In this document: positions 60,696 through 64,000 of the stretch, in pieces
Numbering within the stretch: the first letter of the stretch is position 1
How the letters are laid out: every line of letters begins with the position of its first letter
Assembly (NCBI GenBank): GCA_018350325.1
Contig: JAEVLN010000041.1
Span: forward strand, 1 to 64,000
Length of the DNA: 64,000 bases
From: Globodera rostochiensis
Taxonomy: Eukaryota; Nematoda; Chromadorea; Rhabditida; Heteroderidae
Direction of reading: 5' to 3'
Translations under genes and position numbers: made by a program
Notes under the pieces: generated by a model
Databases searched by the model: none
What the model was told of the DNA's origin: nothing
The model's input: the letters and a program-made list of their open reading frames with translations, nothing else

Positions 60696-61412
60696 ATGCC
60701 TTTCAGCCCATTTACGCCATTACAACTCGTCTTCATGTCCTCATCACTTCTTATTCTTCCCCCCCCCCTCTCATTTTCCTCTTCAACCTCGTTTTCTTTG
60801 TACAAGTGTCAATTCCAATCAAATTCTTGCACCCACCATCCAGCCCTTCACTTCCGTCTGTCCGTCCGGCTCCCCATCCTCGGCCTCTACTCTTCGTCAT
60901 CTTCATCTTCACACCGGCGCTTGCGTTCCGCATCAATTCCCTCCCTCCCGCCCCCCACGTTTCATTCATTTATTCCTATTTCTTCTCCTCCAATGCCGCT
61001 AGCCAACCATCGGCCCTCTGCTGCCACCTATTTGTCTTCCTACTCGTCCTCCGCCTCCCACCATTCCCTCTGCAAAAAGCCTTCCTGTTCCATTTTGCCT
61101 CTTCCTCCCGAGCAACAGCAGATGGACCATTTGTCCGGCTTCCTCCCACACCGGCACCGATCCAACTCGTGCATTTGCCTTTCTCAACCGGAAGAAGAAA
61201 CCGCGCAAAATGCCCTAAGGGAACGTCTGCCGATGCCCCGTCGGGAGGGATGTCTTCGAGATACGGCACTCAACTCGTCCAACTCGGCATTGGATCAGCT
61301 AACGGCACCGGAACGACAGCAAACAGCGAAGGACCCGGTGGTGGAGAGCTCACTAGCCATTCGGAAACTGTCCCAAGCATTTGGTCGGTTGAATGGGGAG
61401 TTTGTTGGCTAA
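60696..61412 (+). CDS. possible Ser-rich exon or gene, unknown function
   Basis: An open frame whose 3' two thirds look protein-like: CKKPSCSILPLPPEQQQMDH, RSNSCICLSQPEEETAQNAL, LDQLTAPERQQTAKDPVVES, SLAIRKLSQAFGRLNGEF. The 5' part is low-complexity Ser/Pro. An acceptor-like ctcctccaatgccg region near 60990 may be the real 5' border. An overlapping frame (60806-61561) is also open and cannot be fully excluded. No family recognised. Confidence 0.38.
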   Translation: MPFSPFTPLQLVFMSSSLLILPPPLSFSSSTSFSLYKCQFQSNSCTHHPALHFRLSVRLPILGLYSSSSSSSHRRLRSASIPSLPPPTFHSFIPISSPPMPLANHRPSAATYLSSYSSSASHHSLCKKPSCSILPLPPEQQQMDHLSGFLPHRHRSNSCICLSQPEEETAQNALRERLPMPRREGCLRDTALNSSNSALDQLTAPERQQTAKDPVVESSLAIRKLSQAFGRLNGEFVG

Positions 61413-61689
61413 TTTTAGCTGGTGAAGACGTACAATTAAACTGTGGTGGGATAGAAGGCGGGCGGGCAAAGATTCTTCAAAAGCATTATTTTCAGTTGGG
61501 TGCCAAAATGGCAAAATTAAAATGCGTCGATTGGTGCGTTCGCAACAAAATGTCAAATTGACCCTTGACTCTTTCTTTATATTACCCATTGGACTTAGAA
61601 GATTTTGGACTCTCCAATAACAAATCCCTCCCACTTTTTTTGTCTTCACTTTACTCCGTCGTTTTGCCGTCGTTTTTTACCCTCCTCAA

Positions 61690-61800
61690 TTTGCCAATCC
61701 CCCCCCCCCCGCTCCCCCCCCCCCCCCCGCTTTCCCCCCCCCCCCGCTCCCCCCCCCCCCGCTTTCCCCCCCCCCCCCGCCCCCCCCCCGCTTTCCCTGA
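61690..61800. repeat. C-run minisatellite with 'gctttccc' / 'gctccc' spacers
   Basis: C runs of 7-12 separated by gctttcc or gctcc words. Confidence 0.85.
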
Positions 61801-62537
61801 GGGCGATGGTTTGGGCCATTGCACTCACTTCCTCCCCCTCGTAGACTAACTGCCCAACCCGACAATCCAATTCCCCCTCCCCCTCCACAACTCCGTTTTA
61901 AAGCCACTCCCTCCTCCGCCATTCCCCCTCAAATTCCTTCAACTTCGATTCAAATTTGCTCACTTCGAATCCTTCGTTTAAAACTCAAATATTCCCTCAG
62001 GACTTATTTATTTTTGCCTCCGGACAAATTATTCGCCTTTATTCCTCCCCCCCCCCAACTTTTATTTTCTCAATAATTTATTGAATTCACTTTCTGTTCA
62101 CTTTCCCTTTCATTGGATATTTATTATTTTGCCATAATCAATTTAATCTGAGAGAATCAAAGGGATTTCAGAGGTGGGAACTGTTTGAATCGGTTGGTCG
62201 GTCGGTCGGTCTGTCGCTGGTTGACGTTTGATTTGGCGGGGGGTAGAGGGGGGGGGGGGCGATCGATGGTTGGAAGTATCCACAACAGCAACGATTGTGG
62301 TGATGGTGTGGTGTCTTTTTCTCTAATGGATTGACTCCCCGGTGATCCACCAGCCGTATAATACTCCCGCCACAATCTGTGGCGATAATCCCCCGTCCTC
62401 CCCTCCGGGGTCTTCCTCCCTTTAAGCACTGATTCGATGTGCTCGACTCCGACCACTGACTGATCCCCGCCCCATCCAATTGTATATTTTGCGAATTGCG
62501 TTTCAATATTTGCCCCTCTCACCTTCTTCCATCTGAG

Positions 62538-63156
62538 ATGTCACACTCGCCATCTTCGGCGGCCCATAAACAAACGGAACCAGCTGAGAACTCGCCGAAG
62601 GCAACCACCAAAACAGCCAAAACGACAATTGACATCCCTCAACTGCTGGAGGTCCCCGACCCTTACCCTCCACCGCCCAGCCCAACAAAGCCTTCTCTCA
62701 AGTCTCCGCTGACCCGAAGAAAGTCTCAGGACGAACAGCAGAAGCCGGCTCGGAGGGTGTCCTTCTTCCACAGTCTCAAATACCATTACACCCCTCGGGA
62801 GGACGAACAAAACTCTCACGAAGAATGGGTCAGAGATTACCAGCAGCTCGAGAAAGAGGCGGAAGGACATCGTCAGAAGCGACAACCGATTGGCACAAAT
62901 GTGTATGCTGAGGAGAGGAGGGCGTTCACGAACGAAGTGGAAGAAGATGAAGCTGTAGGCGACCGACGTGAAGTAGAAGTGGCGGAAATGCCGCTGAAGC
63001 CGGACTCGATTGTATTTGCCTGGTCACAAAGGAGAAGCGAGTCGGCAAGGGCACGGAAGCAGCAGAAGGGCAGGAGGAAGTGCATGGGTCTGTTCGGCAT
63101 TAACTCCTTCAGACGCCTGTTCCGCGGGGCAAGTGCTGGCACCAGAGGAGCGAAAA
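62538..63156 (+). CDS. unknown basic/acidic protein with RVSF motif; first exon, gene continues off the repeat
   Basis: From ATG 62538 (preceded by a pyrimidine-rich ttcttccatctgag) the frame runs 206 codons to a gtaagg donor at 63157. It contains a Thr/Lys-rich start, PPPPSPTKPSLKSPLTRRKS (proline-directed and basic phosphosite context), KPARRVSFFHSLKYHY, EEWVRDYQQLEKEAEG and a basic CMGLFGINSFRRLFRG amphipathic end. RRVSFF fits the protein phosphatase 1 docking pattern (R/K)VxF. If the donor is not used, the frame continues into the C-run minisatellite to 63297. Later exons should lie beyond the repeat, probably outside the window. Confidence 0.55.
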
Positions 63157-63282
63157 GTAAGGGCGAAATTGGACCACAAAATTGCAGCATGGAGGAATGG
63201 GACACATTTATGCCCCCCCCCCTCCTCCTCCCCTCTGCTGGTGCATCTGTCACTGATCAGACAGAGAAGCAACCCCTCCCCC

Positions 63283-63650
63283 CCCCCCATCCCCGCTAAC
63301 CCCCCCCCCCCATCCCCGCTAACCCCCCCCCCCCCCCATCCCCGCTACCCCCCCCCCATCCCCGCTAACCCCCCCCCCCATCCCCGCTAACCCCCCCCCC
63401 CATCCCCGCTAACCCCCCCCCCCCATCCCCGCTAACCCCCCCCCCCATCCCCGCTACCCCCCCCCATCCCCGCTAACCCCCCCCCCATCCCCGCTACCCC
63501 CCCCCCCATCCCCGCTACCCCCCCCCATCCCCGCTACCGCCCCCCCCATCCCCGCTACCCCCCCATCCCCGCTACCCCCCCCCCTCCCCCATCCCCGCTA
63601 CCCCCCCCCCCCATCCCCGCTAACCCCCCCCCCATCCCCGCTAACCCCCG
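63283..63650. repeat. C-rich minisatellite (catccccgctaacccccccc)
   Basis: About 18 copies of catccccgctaac/catccccgctac followed by C runs of 6-14. Confidence 0.95.
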
Positions 63651-63719
63651 GGGGGTCAATTGACATAATACAATTTCCACAGCCTTTTTGGTAGCATTTG
63701 AAGGCTCTGAATTGAGGGC

Positions 63720-63750
63720 TGTGTGGGTGGGTGGGTGGGTGGGTGGGTGT
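63720..63750. repeat. gtgg/gggt microsatellite
   Basis: Seven tandem gtgg tetranucleotides (tgggtgggtgggtgggtggg). Confidence 0.9.
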
Positions 63751-64000
63751 GGACATTTAAGTTGATCACTTCCCTTGCCTTGCCCCCATTTTATCGCTAT
63801 TTATTTTTAATAAGCAAATAAGCGATCTGTCGCTTCCTCCCCCCTCCCCCCTCCCCCCTCCCTTTTTATTTGTCCTTTTCTGTGTCTCCTCTCTCTCTTT
63901 GTCCATTGAAATAATGAAAAGGGCGAAATGAAAAACATTCCCCGCCGATCGACCGACCGGCCGGCCGATCAAACCAAATATTCCCTTCCTTTAAACTCGC

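Overview
This is nuclear DNA from a nematode, most likely a clade IV (tylenchid) species of the cyst/root-lesion type; the species itself cannot be read from the window. The evidence is a nematode-class (IFB-like) cytoplasmic intermediate filament gene with a lamin-type tail, very short introns (mostly 40-60 bp), at least one clear GC-AG intron, and PAN/apple-domain secreted proteins. The DNA between genes is unusually rich in long G/C homopolymers and GC-skewed minisatellites. There are no bacterial operons, rRNAs, CRISPR arrays or intact transposase genes.

Layout. 0-9 kb: nucleobindin (-), a SIKE/FGFR1OP2-like coiled-coil gene (+), two small inverted-repeat elements and fructose-1,6-bisphosphatase (-). 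9-14.5 kb: minisatellites, dominated by a 3.4 kb array of a 22-bp unit. 15-22.3 kb: a long Glu/Arg-rich repeat-protein reading frame (+) that is phase-compatible with splicing into the IFB-like gene immediately downstream. 23.1-26.5 kb: a GRK4/5/6-class G-protein-coupled receptor kinase (-). 28-32 kb: G-rich minisatellites and an alpha/epsilon-sarcoglycan (+) with about 1 kb of G-rich repeat inside one intron. 32.2-34.5 kb: a PLD3/4-like protein with two HKD motifs (-). 36.1-42.6 kb: NOP53 and VPS53 on the same strand (-), about 175 bp apart. 43-46.3 kb: nested non-autonomous repeats. 46.7-49.3 kb: a secreted Thr/Ser/Glu-rich protein (+). 49.5-52.1 kb: PAN-domain genes (-). 53-61 kb: minisatellites, palindromic repeats and a 2 kb array of a 29-bp unit. 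55-63 kb also holds three exon-like plus-strand segments of unknown function, the last with a PP1-docking-like RVSF motif.

The recognised genes are housekeeping or muscle/cytoskeleton genes and do not form one pathway. The sarcoglycan and the intermediate filament both concern mechanical integrity of muscle and epidermis. VPS53 (GARP/EARP tethering) and PLD3 (endolysosomal) both concern the endomembrane system. Gene models were built by hand from reading frame, splice-site phase and family conservation, so exon borders given to the base are inferences from sequence alone.
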